A stretch of DNA of 64,000 bases from an uncultured Aquimarina sp. (GCF_947500065.1 NZ_CANMQT010000002.1:558001-622000); one strand, 5' to 3'; shown: positions 35,558 to 46,920, numbered from the stretch's first letter. Program-made: numbers and translations. The notes: generated by a model not told the origin, from the letters alone.

Positions 35558-36136
35558 TTAGCTTTCAGTTACAGCTATAAGCTTTGTTATATCGCTTATT
35601 CTTTTTTCTAAGTCATCGTGATCCGTTAACATTTCAGATACTGCAATTCCATTAATCCCTTTTTCCAAAATTTGGGGGATATCGTTTTTCTCTATTCCAC
35701 CAACCACAACTATCGGAATACTAATATTATTAATATTCAATTCTGAAATAACTTTCTGATATCCTTCTAATCCTATATAATCAACTCCATTCTCTATATG
35801 TTTTAAACAATCTTGAATTGTATTAGCTGTTCCACCTATAATAAAATTATCGCCCAAAATAGCTCTAGCTTCTTTAGAGCTTATATCGCTTAACTCTAAA
35901 TGAACGCCATCTGCTTGAGATGCTTGCGCAATACTTACTTGATCATTTACAATCATAATAGCACCATACTGATCGCAAACTTCTCTACATTTTATTGCTG
36001 TTTCTAAATAAACAGCTAAGTCAACATCTTTAAGTCTTAGCTGAATCCATCTACAACCAGCTTCGCAGACCTCTCCGATATTTATCAAATGTTCTTCAGG
36101 AGTGTTTCCTTGTGATATATATTGTAATCGCATCAT
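35558..36136 (-). CDS. thiE: Thiamine phosphate synthase ThiE with internal deletion
   Basis: ThiE joins the pyrimidine and thiazole halves to give thiamine phosphate. This 192-residue copy keeps the N-terminal [20 protein letters not shown], the metal-binding VND, ADGVHL, GGTANT and the C-terminal VVVGGI. Between DYIG and LEGYQK, however, the segment with GPxxxTTTK, which binds pyrophosphate, is missing: about 18 residues are lost in frame. The joint lies at a GGATTA hexamer (35768-35773). The protein is about 30 residues shorter than B. subtilis ThiE. It may be inactive or altered, yet the reading frame is open. Confidence 0.88.
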   Translation of the reverse strand: MMRLQYISQGNTPEEHLINIGEVCEAGCRWIQLRLKDVDLAVYLETAIKCREVCDQYGAIMIVNDQVSIAQASQADGVHLELSDISSKEARAILGDNFIIGGTANTIQDCLKHIENGVDYIGLEGYQKVISELNINNISIPIVVVGGIEKNDIPQILEKGINGIAVSEMLTDHDDLEKRISDITKLIAVTES

Positions 36137-36144
36137 ATTCTTAA

Positions 36145-36933
36145 TTATATTCTATGATATCCCAACAGAGTTTTATTAGAGCTTAAAACTTTCTCAGTAT
36201 ATCGCTTTGCTCTATAGCAAGCTTTTAATATAGGAAATCCTAGTGCTAATTGAGCAGTTATGGCTGATGATAATACACAACCGCTTCCGTGCTTTTCTGT
36301 TATATTTTTATTTTTTGGATTCAACACAAAATATCCTCCTTCTCTGGTAAATAATTCATCTTTCCCTACCTTTTTCTTTCGGTGTCCTCCTTTTAACAAA
36401 AGATTAGTTTTACTACCAACATGCCTAATTGTTTCTTCTATGGTTTTATCTGTATAAAGCTTCTCTATTTCATCATAATTGGGAGTTAATAAGTAGATTT
36501 TCTTCAATACTCCCTCAAAGTGGTTTTCGATATTAACTCGATTTAAATCGGGATCATTCGAACTGGTATTTGAAGAATGGAAATCAAAATTAGAACTCGA
36601 TTTTAACACAGGATCCAAAATTATTTTAACAGTTGAATTTTGCTCAATCAAAAAGCCTACAATTTCTTCTAAAGCTTTCCAATCCTTGACAATTCCAATT
36701 TTCACATAATCAATAGAGAACTTTTTAAACAAAATTTTTATTTGCTTTTTTATAATCTCTATATCGATCCAATGACACTCCTCAAAATCTGTATCATTCT
36801 GAATTGTATTTCCTGTACAGACAGCAAACCCATAACATGTTAAAGCTTCAAAAGTTTTAACATCAGCTGTTACTCCAGCTCCAGAAGATGGATCAAAACC
36901 TGCTATTGTGAGTATATAGGGGCGATTTTGCAT
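36145..36933 (-). CDS. thiD: Hydroxymethylpyrimidine (phosphate) kinase
   Basis: ThiD phosphorylates HMP twice to give HMP diphosphate. The 262-residue ribokinase-fold protein begins YILTIAGFDPSSGAGVTADVKTFEAL and has ILDPVLKSSSN and the anion-hole segment KHGSGCVLSSAITAQLALG near the C-terminus. It is complete, within the thi operon, with eight bases to each neighbour. Confidence 0.93.
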   Translation of the reverse strand: MQNRPYILTIAGFDPSSGAGVTADVKTFEALTCYGFAVCTGNTIQNDTDFEECHWIDIEIIKKQIKILFKKFSIDYVKIGIVKDWKALEEIVGFLIEQNSTVKIILDPVLKSSSNFDFHSSNTSSNDPDLNRVNIENHFEGVLKKIYLLTPNYDEIEKLYTDKTIEETIRHVGSKTNLLLKGGHRKKKVGKDELFTREGGYFVLNPKNKNITEKHGSGCVLSSAITAQLALGFPILKACYRAKRYTEKVLSSNKTLLGYHRI

Positions 36934-36940
36934 TTACACG

Positions 36941-37549
36941 TTAGTTTAAACCTTTTACTACTTGATTATTGGTTTCCTTTATTTTTAAAAAGCTATCTAT
37001 AGGATCTTCAGTATTCCAAACACCTCCTAAAACCCCAACTCCTTTAAATCCTAAATCATAGGTTTTTTGTAATGTAGACTCATTAATCCCTCCCATTCCA
37101 ATAACAATATGATTCAGATCATTTACATCGAATCCTTTCCCTTCATAACCCGCTTTAGAAATTGACCCAAAAACAGGACTTAATAAAACATATTCAAAAT
37201 CAGCAGGGCACTCTATAATAGCTGATTTAGAATGAAAAGAACTTGTCACCGAGAAACCCTTATTCCTATAGATCTGAATAGTTACTTCTAATGCATCTTC
37301 TAAATCTATTCGAGCTTGTTCTTGTAAATGTATTCCTCGCAATCCATATTCCTGAGTCAGTTCCGGAAATTCGTGTATCATGATTCTATTATGATACTTT
37401 GTTTCTATTTGATCCAATAACGAACGATATCCATCGATCGTAAATGTTGGTTTACGAAGATGTAATATTTGTAAACCAGCACTGAACAATTCATTAATCT
37501 GATCTGCTTCATCGGATACTAGTTTTTCTGAGGTAAGTACAATTATCAT
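36941..37549 (-). CDS. TenI/ThiE-like thiamine phosphate synthase family protein
   Basis: This 202-residue TIM-barrel protein is a second ThiE-family member in the operon. It has LQILHLRKP, GIHLQ, LLSPVFGSISKAGYEGKGF and IGMGGI. The usual Asn-Asp metal pair is replaced (IMIHEFPELT), so it resembles TenI-like aminotransferring isomerases more than a true ThiE. It retains the loop that the other ThiE lost. It lies between thiC and thiD. It could be a thiazole tautomerase or a partner of the short ThiE. Confidence 0.78.
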   Translation of the reverse strand: MIIVLTSEKLVSDEADQINELFSAGLQILHLRKPTFTIDGYRSLLDQIETKYHNRIMIHEFPELTQEYGLRGIHLQEQARIDLEDALEVTIQIYRNKGFSVTSSFHSKSAIIECPADFEYVLLSPVFGSISKAGYEGKGFDVNDLNHIVIGMGGINESTLQKTYDLGFKGVGVLGGVWNTEDPIDSFLKIKETNNQVVKGLN

Positions 37550-37574
37550 TTTTTCAATATCTAATGTTTAATTG

Positions 37575-39461
<1,887 letters not shown>

Positions 39462-39502
39462 TTATCTTGATTTTTATTTTGTGAATTTTAAATAATCATA
39501 TT

Positions 39503-39703
39503 TTAACCTCCTTGTGTAGCTTGTATAATTGTAACAATATCATGTTCTCTAACGACCTTCTGATTCCAATTTTCTTTAGTAATAATTTCATTATTAATAG
39601 CTATTGCAATTCCGTTAGTAACAATACCTAATTGCTCCAATAGTTTTTCTATTGAACAATTTTCTGAAATAGAGTAAATTTGATTATTAACGTTTATGGT
39701 CAT
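39503..39703 (-). CDS. thiS: Sulfur carrier protein ThiS
   Basis: This 66-residue beta-grasp protein ends in GG (VTIIQATQGG), which is adenylated by ThiF and then thiocarboxylated to donate sulfur to ThiG. It is the first gene of the thi operon, about 95 bases after the TPP riboswitch. Confidence 0.95.
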   Translation of the reverse strand: MTINVNNQIYSISENCSIEKLLEQLGIVTNGIAIAINNEIITKENWNQKVVREHDIVTIIQATQGG

Positions 39704-39797
39704 CTATTTAGATTTAAATCCATAAACTTTAGGTAAAGACCTATTTTGAGAAGAAACATCAAATTCTTATAACTTATATAAGAAATGATATTAACTT

Positions 39798-39868
39798 TTC
39801 CCTTCGTCAGTATTAACTGCATCAGGTTCAAAGGGTATTTCTCAGACTCCTTTTTGGAGACACCCCTA
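39798..39868 (-). ncRNA. TPP riboswitch of the thi operon
   Basis: The minus strand reads AGGGGTGTCTCC, a hairpin, CTGAGAAATACCC, then TTGAACCTGATGCAGTTAAT and ends with ACGAAGGGA, the conserved parts of the THI element. It controls the operon from thiS to thiF when thiamine diphosphate is bound. No clear terminator stem follows, so control of translation is likely. Confidence 0.93.
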
Positions 39869-39894
39869 AAGTTTATGTTATAAAGGTAATGAAA

Positions 39895-39932
39895 CTCATA
39901 AAAACTGCAGAAAATACTACAGTTTTTATGAG
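39895..39932 (-). terminator. Possible terminator after the TonB-dependent receptor gene
   Basis: A 13-base-pair stem (CTCATAAAAACTG with its complement) and 12-base loop stand eight bases beyond the receptor stop. The T-run after the stem is weak, so it may only protect the 3' end. Confidence 0.55.
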
Positions 39933-39939
39933 ATATTTA

Positions 39940-42123
39940 CTAAAATTTTAACGTCGCTCCAATTAAGAAGTTAATTCCTGCTTGTGGGTAAAAACCTGCT
40001 CCTTCAACTGTAGTTACTGTTCCTGGGTTTGTAAAATCATCATCAAAGGTGAAAAAATACCCATTCGACACATATTTCGTGTCAAAAATGTTATTTACCA
40101 AACCGGTTAGTACAATAGATTTAAAAACAGGAATATTTTTAATTTCATAAACTACATTCAAATCATTGATAAAGAAACTATCTAATTTAGATGTTTCACT
40201 ATCTATATTCCCCATATATTGCTCTCCCACAAATTTAGAAAGAAATCCTAGTTGAAGATTTTTAACGGGTTGATAAATAAACATATTACCTGCTACAATA
40301 TTCGGAGAATAGGAAATATTTGTATTTCCCAGATTTACTAAGCTACCATCTCTAGAAGTAACAAAATCTTTATTTTTATTAGTACTTATTGCTATATTAG
40401 GTTTTACTATAAATTTATCTGTGATTGTAATATCTGCATCAATTTCAACCCCAAGACGAAAGCTTTCTCCACTAGTAGCTCTTATGGGTGCTCCTACATC
40501 ATCCAATGCTCCAGTAAGTACTAACTGATCCTTATACCACATATAGTATACATTAGCATTTACAATGGTTCTTTTTTTATTAAATCTCCAACCTAATTCT
40601 ATATCATTTAATCTTTCTGCGGTATTAATGCCATTTTCAAAATCACTCCTTCTTGGCTCTCTATTAGCTCTTGCATATGATGCATACAATTGATGCGCGT
40701 TATTGATCTGATAGGTCGCTCCTAATTTTGGATTAAAAAAATCATAGCTCTCATCAACTTCTAAAGGAACACGGTCTGATGTTAATCCTGAAGTTTCATA
40801 ACCTACAAAACGGCCTTGTAGATCTAGAAATGCATTCCATTTATCATTAACTCTATAGGTAGTTTTTCCAAAAATTGTGAATTCGTTTTTCTGTCCGTTA
40901 CCAAAATAATAATTATCTCTAATCTCTGATCCTCCAGCATTTTGAGCCCAAATCACTTCTCCAAAATGATCTCCATCATAATGGCTATAAAATGCACCAA
41001 AATCTACATCTAGATTGTTGTTTTTGTAATTCGCAGAAGCATTTACCACGTAAAAATCATTATCCAACCATCTACGACGAATTAAGTCTGTAGTATTAAT
41101 TGTCTCTCCACCCAAAACAATTGGAGTAAAATCATAATCCGCAAAATCTTCATCTTCTTTATACTGCTCAAAAAACCCTCTACCATAGGTATAGTTAAGT
41201 CCCAAGTTTGTAGACCAATTGTTGTTATACTTTTGGTTCCAATGCAATTGATAGTGATCCTGCTTATAATTATCTACTTCATTATCATAAAAACGAGTAT
41301 CTCCATTCTCATCAGTATATTGACCTGCAGGATTAAAAGTACGATCACTATCTAAAGTTGCTTGATCAATCCCAAACCAAGATTGATACGTAATTTCATG
41401 TCCTCCAAAAGCTACTGCTTTAATCAATGTATTATCATCCACATAAGAACCTTGTAAAAAATAAGATTTAAGGTCAGACGAAGCTCTGTCGATATATCCA
41501 TCTGATGCAATCGCAGATAAACGACCTGCAATCTCTATATGGTCGTTTAGCAATCCTGTACTAAATTTAAGATTATGTCTTCTTGTTCCAAAGGAACCAA
41601 ATGAATTAGAAATTTCTCCATTTGCTGTTTCTGAAACAGCATCAGTCAATAAATTCAAACTTGCTCCGAAGGCTCCAGAACCATTGGTTGAAGTTCCAAC
41701 TCCTCGCTGAAGCTGTAAATTCTCTATTGAAGATGCAAAATCCGGTAAATTTACCCAAAACGTTCCCTGACTCTCTGCATCATTAAATGGAATACCATTT
41801 AAAGTCACATTAACTCTAGAAGCATCACTTCCTCTTACACGAATGTAGGTATATCCAACTCCTGCTCCTGCATCGGTAGTAGTCACAACTCCTGGCAAAT
41901 AATTTAATAAAATCGGAATGTCTTGCCCTAAATTACGAGTAGCTAATTCTTTTTTAGATAGATTGGAATGAGTAATTGGTGAATCTGCTTCTACACGAAC
42001 AGATTTTACTAGAACTTCGTCCAGTTTTTCGATTCCATCAGTTATAGAATCTTTTTGCTTTTCTTGAGCAGATACGCTTATACTCAACAAAAAAATAGTA
42101 AAACAAAATAATACGTTTTTCAT
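39940..42123 (-). CDS. TonB-dependent receptor, predicted thiamine receptor
   Basis: This 727-residue outer-membrane protein has a signal peptide ending SVSAQE, a plug domain (about 45-165, with LLNYLPGVVTTTDAG and RVRGSDASRVNVTLNGIPFND) and a 22-strand-type barrel ending with the aromatic C-terminus ATLKF. A TPP riboswitch precedes it (42266-42352), so thiamine or a precursor is the expected substrate. It is a single gene with no SusD partner. Transport depends on TonB/ExbBD, which is not in the window except for the TonB-like protein at 23034. Confidence 0.88.
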   Translation of the reverse strand: MKNVLFCFTIFLLSISVSAQEKQKDSITDGIEKLDEVLVKSVRVEADSPITHSNLSKKELATRNLGQDIPILLNYLPGVVTTTDAGAGVGYTYIRVRGSDASRVNVTLNGIPFNDAESQGTFWVNLPDFASSIENLQLQRGVGTSTNGSGAFGASLNLLTDAVSETANGEISNSFGSFGTRRHNLKFSTGLLNDHIEIAGRLSAIASDGYIDRASSDLKSYFLQGSYVDDNTLIKAVAFGGHEITYQSWFGIDQATLDSDRTFNPAGQYTDENGDTRFYDNEVDNYKQDHYQLHWNQKYNNNWSTNLGLNYTYGRGFFEQYKEDEDFADYDFTPIVLGGETINTTDLIRRRWLDNDFYVVNASANYKNNNLDVDFGAFYSHYDGDHFGEVIWAQNAGGSEIRDNYYFGNGQKNEFTIFGKTTYRVNDKWNAFLDLQGRFVGYETSGLTSDRVPLEVDESYDFFNPKLGATYQINNAHQLYASYARANREPRRSDFENGINTAERLNDIELGWRFNKKRTIVNANVYYMWYKDQLVLTGALDDVGAPIRATSGESFRLGVEIDADITITDKFIVKPNIAISTNKNKDFVTSRDGSLVNLGNTNISYSPNIVAGNMFIYQPVKNLQLGFLSKFVGEQYMGNIDSETSKLDSFFINDLNVVYEIKNIPVFKSIVLTGLVNNIFDTKYVSNGYFFTFDDDFTNPGTVTTVEGAGFYPQAGINFLIGATLKF

Positions 42124-42265
42124 TCGTAAAAAATTATTACGAATAAAAGGGGTAATTACTCTAATGTTAAAAATTAAATTTATAAAATGTACTGACTATA
42201 CACAATACTACTTACTATTCCCCTATAGTAACTAATACATCAAAATAGAGATATTAGCTTTCGGC

Positions 42266-42352
42266 TGTCCCTTGGCAGCATTACCTGCCCAGGTTCATCG
42301 GGTATGATCTCAGCTTCGCCCTAAAAATAATTTTCAGGTTTCGGCACCCCTT
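42266..42352 (-). ncRNA. TPP riboswitch of the TonB-dependent receptor gene
   Basis: The minus strand reads GGGGTGCC, a variable stem, GCTGAGATCATACCC, TGAACCTGGGCAGGTAAT and GCTGCCAAGGGA, matching the THI element. It lies about 140 bases before the receptor start. The rest of the 324-base gap to the histidine kinase gene holds only a -7-like box (42366-42373) and the leader. Confidence 0.94.
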
Positions 42353-42365
42353 TGAGATTTTGCCC

Positions 42366-42373
42366 CAAAAATA
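42366..42373 (-). promoter_or_regulatory. Putative -7 box for the riboswitch-receptor transcript
   Basis: The minus strand reads TATTTTTG, matching TAnnTTTG, about 14 bases before the first conserved riboswitch bases. No clear -33 box was found. Confidence 0.45.
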
Positions 42374-42447
42374 CTATGTTTAATTCATTTATCGTAACTT
42401 TATTCTGTTTAAAAACAATGCTTCAGTTTTTTTGAAGTTAGTATACT

Positions 42448-44889
42448 ATGAAAAACACAAAACGTTCTATTACGTTAAAAATAATTGCCGGCTATACTTT
42501 GGCAATTGTTCTTGCGGTTATTGCCTTCTGGATTATCTATAGACAGTTTCGTAATTACTCTGAAATTACGAAAATCAAAAATGATAATAATGAAAAGTTA
42601 GTACTTGTCGGAGAAGCAATAACTGGACTATATGAGACGGAAAGTTTAACCAGGAATATAATTCAGACTTCAGATACCGAAAAATTTGAAGCATACAAAA
42701 TAAAGATTGATTCTATCATCACAACCATTGACCAGGTGGGAGGAATGTCTTTCGATGAATTTCAATCTAATAAAATAGATAGCATCAAAATACTTATTGA
42801 TAGTAAGAACAAAAATTTCGAGAAACTTATTGCTATATACGAACAGCGAAAACAAAAAGGTTTAAAAGAAAATGTAATTGATCAACTTAAGAAATCTAGT
42901 AAAGAATATGGTAATTATCTTGATCTAGATAAACGGATTAAAAATATTAAAAAACAGAATCCTGCTACAAAAAGACTTGTTAAAAAACTAATTGACTGGT
43001 CTAAAGAAGACAACCAAGAAAGACTTACCAATCAAACACTAGATTCCGTTGCCAATCATTTTTACAAAGTATTAATAGAGGTAGAAGAAAAAGACAGGAG
43101 ATACGAGCGTCAGATTACAGCTCGAGAGAATAAGCTCTTAAAAAACGATCAAATTATCACCAAGCAACTTCGTGATTTAATGGCCGCAATAGAGGATAGT
43201 GAAAGAAAAGAATATGTAGCAAAACTAGAACGATCCAATAATATTCTTGACGGAACTGCTAGGTTCATCATTATTATCACTGCTATAAGCTTATTAATTG
43301 CAATCCTATTTCTCTTTCTAATTACTAAAGATGTATCCAAGAGTCAAAAGTACAGAAACGAATTAGAAGCGGAAAAAACGTACAAAGAATCCCTTTTAAA
43401 AACCAGAGAATCCCTAATTAATACTGTAACGCACGATCTACGTTCCCCTTTAAATACTGTAATCGGATATTCTGATTTGTTAGAAAAAACAGGCTTAAAT
43501 AACAAGCAAAAACATTATTTGGGTCATCTTAAAAAATCATCCGATTATATTCTACATTTAGTAAACGACCTCCTCGATTTATCTAAACTTGAAGCGGGTA
43601 GAATGGTGATTGAAGAATTACCGTTTTCTCCTAAAAAACTAATCGAGAATACTATTACAAGTGTTATTCCTGTAAATGATAATAAGAATTTAGAAATCTT
43701 TACAAATTCAGACAAAGAGCTTAACAAGAGGTATTTAGGAGATCCTTTTAGAATTAAACAAGTACTCACTAATTTATTGAATAACGCTTACAAATTTACG
43801 GATCAAGGATCCATAACAATTGATAGTAAAATTACACAGAATGGTCTTGCCGAAAAGGAGCTTATCATTTCTGTAAAGGACACTGGTATTGGAATAACAA
43901 AAGAGCAACAGAAATATATTTTTGAAGAATTCTCTCAAGGAGATGATGATACTGAAAAAAAGTATGGTGGTTTTGGCCTAGGATTAGCTATTACTAAAAA
44001 AATAATCAAGCTTCTTGATGGTAAAATCAAGCTAGAAAGTGAACTTGAAAAAGGAAGTGATTTTAGTTTTTGTATTCCTATTAAGCTTGCCAAAACGCAA
44101 ATTCCTGAGGAAGAAAATGAACCCGTAGAAATTCAACATTTCACCAATAAAAAAGCTCTTATTGTGGATGACGACCTTAGCCAATTAGATTTAACCAGTG
44201 AAGTTGTATCCTTGATCAGCTTATCATATGATATCTGCGAAAATGGTTTAGACGCTTTAGAGCTTTTAAAGAAAAACAATTATGATCTAATTCTTACGGA
44301 CATACAAATGCCCAAAATGGATGGATTTGAACTTCTAAAGAACATTCAAAATAATCCAAGTTATTCAGACTTGCCAATTATTGCCTTATCAGGTAGAACA
44401 GATACCTCTGCATCAGAGTACGAAAAAGCTGGTTTTTCAGGAAGTCTCCGAAAACCGTATGCTCCACAGGCTTTGATTGATTTGATCGCAAGTATTTTAA
44501 AAATCGATGCTGTCGATCTTGATCAAGAAAACGCTATATCTGATCACGATAAAGAAGCTAACTACTCTTTAAGTGACCTGATGCTTTTTGCTCAAGGAGA
44601 CACAGAATCGCTTTATGCTATTTTAGAAACTTTTTGTAATAGTACAGTTGATCATATAGCGGAGCTAAAATCCGCCATTAATAATCAAGATTTCGAACAG
44701 ATTAAAAGGCTTGCTCATAAAATGCTGCCGATGTTTAAGCAAATAAAAGCAAAAGAGATTGTACCAATTTTGGATACCTTAGAACATCAGGATAATTACG
44801 AACTGAACTCTAAAGAAATCCTTGCACTTACAGAAGAAGGAGTGTATAAAATAGAAGATTTAATAGATAAGCTAAAAGTTAAAAACTAA
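42448..44889 (+). CDS. Hybrid sensor histidine kinase/response regulator with Hpt-like end
   Basis: This 813-residue protein has a transmembrane helix at about 10-30, an extracytoplasmic helical sensor of about 240 residues and a second helix at about 272-293. Then come the HisKA domain (phospho-His in VTHDLRSPLNTVIGY near residue 328), the ATPase domain (DTGIGIT, GGFGLGLAITKK), a receiver (phospho-Asp in LILTDIQMPKMDG near 617) and a C-terminal Hpt-like domain (LAHKMLPMFKQ near 755). Its stop overlaps that of the convergent NtrC-type regulator by four bases. The signal is unknown. Confidence 0.93.
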   Translation: MKNTKRSITLKIIAGYTLAIVLAVIAFWIIYRQFRNYSEITKIKNDNNEKLVLVGEAITGLYETESLTRNIIQTSDTEKFEAYKIKIDSIITTIDQVGGMSFDEFQSNKIDSIKILIDSKNKNFEKLIAIYEQRKQKGLKENVIDQLKKSSKEYGNYLDLDKRIKNIKKQNPATKRLVKKLIDWSKEDNQERLTNQTLDSVANHFYKVLIEVEEKDRRYERQITARENKLLKNDQIITKQLRDLMAAIEDSERKEYVAKLERSNNILDGTARFIIIITAISLLIAILFLFLITKDVSKSQKYRNELEAEKTYKESLLKTRESLINTVTHDLRSPLNTVIGYSDLLEKTGLNNKQKHYLGHLKKSSDYILHLVNDLLDLSKLEAGRMVIEELPFSPKKLIENTITSVIPVNDNKNLEIFTNSDKELNKRYLGDPFRIKQVLTNLLNNAYKFTDQGSITIDSKITQNGLAEKELIISVKDTGIGITKEQQKYIFEEFSQGDDDTEKKYGGFGLGLAITKKIIKLLDGKIKLESELEKGSDFSFCIPIKLAKTQIPEEENEPVEIQHFTNKKALIVDDDLSQLDLTSEVVSLISLSYDICENGLDALELLKKNNYDLILTDIQMPKMDGFELLKNIQNNPSYSDLPIIALSGRTDTSASEYEKAGFSGSLRKPYAPQALIDLIASILKIDAVDLDQENAISDHDKEANYSLSDLMLFAQGDTESLYAILETFCNSTVDHIAELKSAINNQDFEQIKRLAHKMLPMFKQIKAKEIVPILDTLEHQDNYELNSKEILALTEEGVYKIEDLIDKLKVKN

Positions 44890-46238
44890 AGACTTATGTC
44901 ATATTGTTTTAACTTATTATAAAGTGTCTTTCGATCTATATCTAGCATCCGCGCCGCCTTTGCCTTATTACCGTTTGCTTTCTCTAAAGCATCCAAAATT
45001 AATTCTTGTTCGTTTTGATTCTTAAATAAACCATAAGTTTGTTTAGCATTATGAGAAGCATAGGCAACATCATTAGGCAACACATCCATAGTAATCATAT
45101 CATTCTGGGAAAGCAATACCGATCTTTTTACAATATTTTTTAACTCTCTTAGATTTCCTGGCCAATCGTATTTCTTAAATGTATCTAATACTTCATCAGC
45201 AAAACCAACCACATGCTTATCCAACTCCTCATTAGATTCTTCTAAAAAATAATTTGCAAACAACATCAAATCTTCAATTCTATCCTTTAGTGGTGGTACT
45301 TTTATTGAAAACTCATTTAGCCTATGGTATAAATCCTCTCTAAACTCTCCTTCTTTTACTGCATTACTGAGATCTTCGTTTGTAGCTGCAATAACACGGA
45401 TATCAACTTCTATTTCTTTATTACTACCTACGGGTTTAATTTTTCTTTCTTGCAATGCTCTCAGTAGTTGAACTTGCAATTCATAACTAAGATTACCTAT
45501 TTCATCCAAAAACAACGTTCCACCATTAGCAGCTTCAAAATGACCTACTTTATCGTTTACTGCTCCAGTAAAAGATCCTTTAATATGACCAAAAAACTCA
45601 CTTGATGCAATTTCTTTAGGAATCGCTCCGCAATCAACCGGAACAAAAGGTTTATCTGCTCTTTTGCTAGTCTTATGGATACTACTAGCCACATACTCTT
45701 TTCCCGTACCGCTATCACCAATAACAAGCACGGACATTCTAGTCGGAGCCACTAAAGCAACATATTCATTCAATTTTTTAGAAGCATCGCTTATGCCCTT
45801 TACAAAAGAATTGTTTGAAGGAGTAATCTCTTCATCTTTCCTAGCTACTTTCTTCTGATTTGGTTCAGGTTCATCAACATGAACTTTTAACGCTTTTTCG
45901 ATAATCTGAAGTATCCTATCAGGATTAAATGGTTTAGAAACATAGTCAAAAGCACCTTGTTTGATAGCGCTAACGGCCATATTTATCTCTGCATAACCCG
46001 TCATAATTACTACTTGGGTCTTAGGATTTTTGACTCTAATATCTTCTAACAAAGTGATACCATCTCTATCTGGTAATCTTACATCTGTAAGTACAATATC
46101 AAATATATTCTCTTGGATCTGTAAAACGGCTTCATTACCAGAAAACGAAGTAGACACCTCATATCCTTTTTTTTGCAAAAAAGTCTTAAGCATCGTGCAG
46201 AAAGCTACATCATCTTCAACTATTAGTAATTTGGACAT
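44886..46238 (-). CDS. Sigma-54-dependent response regulator, NtrC type
   Basis: The 450-residue protein has a receiver domain (phospho-Asp52 in VLTDVRLPDRDG), a central AAA+ domain with Walker A GDSGTGKEYVAS, the loop GSFTGA that contacts sigma-54 (usual form GAFTGA), and a C-terminal Fis-type helix-turn-helix (GNKAKAARMLDIDRKTLYNKL). It activates sigma-54 promoters. It is convergent with the hybrid kinase, its probable partner (inference). Targets are unknown; no sigma-54 promoter was found nearby. Confidence 0.95.
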   Translation of the reverse strand: MSKLLIVEDDVAFCTMLKTFLQKKGYEVSTSFSGNEAVLQIQENIFDIVLTDVRLPDRDGITLLEDIRVKNPKTQVVIMTGYAEINMAVSAIKQGAFDYVSKPFNPDRILQIIEKALKVHVDEPEPNQKKVARKDEEITPSNNSFVKGISDASKKLNEYVALVAPTRMSVLVIGDSGTGKEYVASSIHKTSKRADKPFVPVDCGAIPKEIASSEFFGHIKGSFTGAVNDKVGHFEAANGGTLFLDEIGNLSYELQVQLLRALQERKIKPVGSNKEIEVDIRVIAATNEDLSNAVKEGEFREDLYHRLNEFSIKVPPLKDRIEDLMLFANYFLEESNEELDKHVVGFADEVLDTFKKYDWPGNLRELKNIVKRSVLLSQNDMITMDVLPNDVAYASHNAKQTYGLFKNQNEQELILDALEKANGNKAKAARMLDIDRKTLYNKLKQYDISL

Positions 46239-46327
46239 ATTGATATCATTTAATTCTAAATGTATTCTATAAAATTAAACATTAAAAACATTTAATTATT
46301 CTCTAACATCAAAGAAACGTAAAAAAT

Positions 46328-46360
46328 AAAAAAGAGACCCTTGGGATTGGGTCTCTTTTT
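46328..46360. terminator. Intrinsic terminator
   Basis: A ten-base-pair stem (AAAGAGACCC/GGGTCTCTTT) with an eight-base loop is flanked by an A-run and a T-run. It lies downstream of the minus-strand gene ending at 46423 and upstream of the regulator gene. Confidence 0.8.
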
Positions 46361-46422
46361 AGCACTAAACAACTTTATATCGTCTTTTGGTTGCAAAACG
46401 ATATCCTTTTCTACCCCTAGAT

Positions 46423-46752
46423 TTAAGATTTGTCGTCTGGCTTTATCCATTCGCCATTAGCGCTTGCAAATACAACTTTTGTATAGTTATCTTTACCTTT
46501 AAGAATAATTTTATAAGTATTATCCTTTGAAATATATGCTTTGTATATACGTAAGTTTTCAAAATCTCTTGCTGCCGCATCTTGAATACTCATCGGCAAT
46601 TCTACAATTTCAATCTGAGTATATTCCTGTAGTTCATATTCATAATCCATAAACTCCCATCCATCATTTTCAGCCAGCTCATCTTGTGCAATCACTCCTT
46701 GTGCTGATATAATACTAACTACTATAGCGATGATCATTTGTAAATTTTTCAT
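46423..46752 (-). CDS. Small secreted protein of unknown function
   Basis: This 109-residue protein has a signal peptide (cleavage likely after GVIAQ) and a mature part of about 85 residues with an acidic N-terminal stretch and DNTYKIILKGKDNYTKVVFASANGEWI, resembling the small PepSY-like/beta-lactamase-inhibitor-like repeat proteins of Bacteroidota. It stands alone with its own terminator. Three phased TGTAGAA repeats lie 130-170 bases upstream. Confidence 0.65.
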   Translation of the reverse strand: MKNLQMIIAIVVSIISAQGVIAQDELAENDGWEFMDYEYELQEYTQIEIVELPMSIQDAAARDFENLRIYKAYISKDNTYKIILKGKDNYTKVVFASANGEWIKPDDKS

Positions 46753-46883
46753 TTGATTATAATTGTAAAAACTATTTTACGATTATATATAGAGGAATAA
46801 TTGTTCCAAAAAACAAAACTGTCTAAAAAAAAATTAAACACTTGATTTTAAGCGTTTTAAATACAGTCCCAAGGATTCAAAAA

Positions 46884-46920
46884 CTGTAGAAAGCTGTAGA
46901 ATCCACACAAAAGTGTAGAA
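46884..46920. repeat. Three helically phased TGTAGAA direct repeats
   Basis: CTGTAGAA at 46884 and 46894, and TGTAGAA at 46914, are about 10 and 20 bases apart, so they lie on one face of the helix. They are in the gap between arfB and the small secreted protein gene and may be a regulator binding array. Confidence 0.4.

Noticed and set aside
46865..46885. Possible sigma-54 promoter (TTGGGAC) upstream of the small secreted protein gene
   Set aside because: The GG is present but the GC expected ten bases later at -12 is missing.
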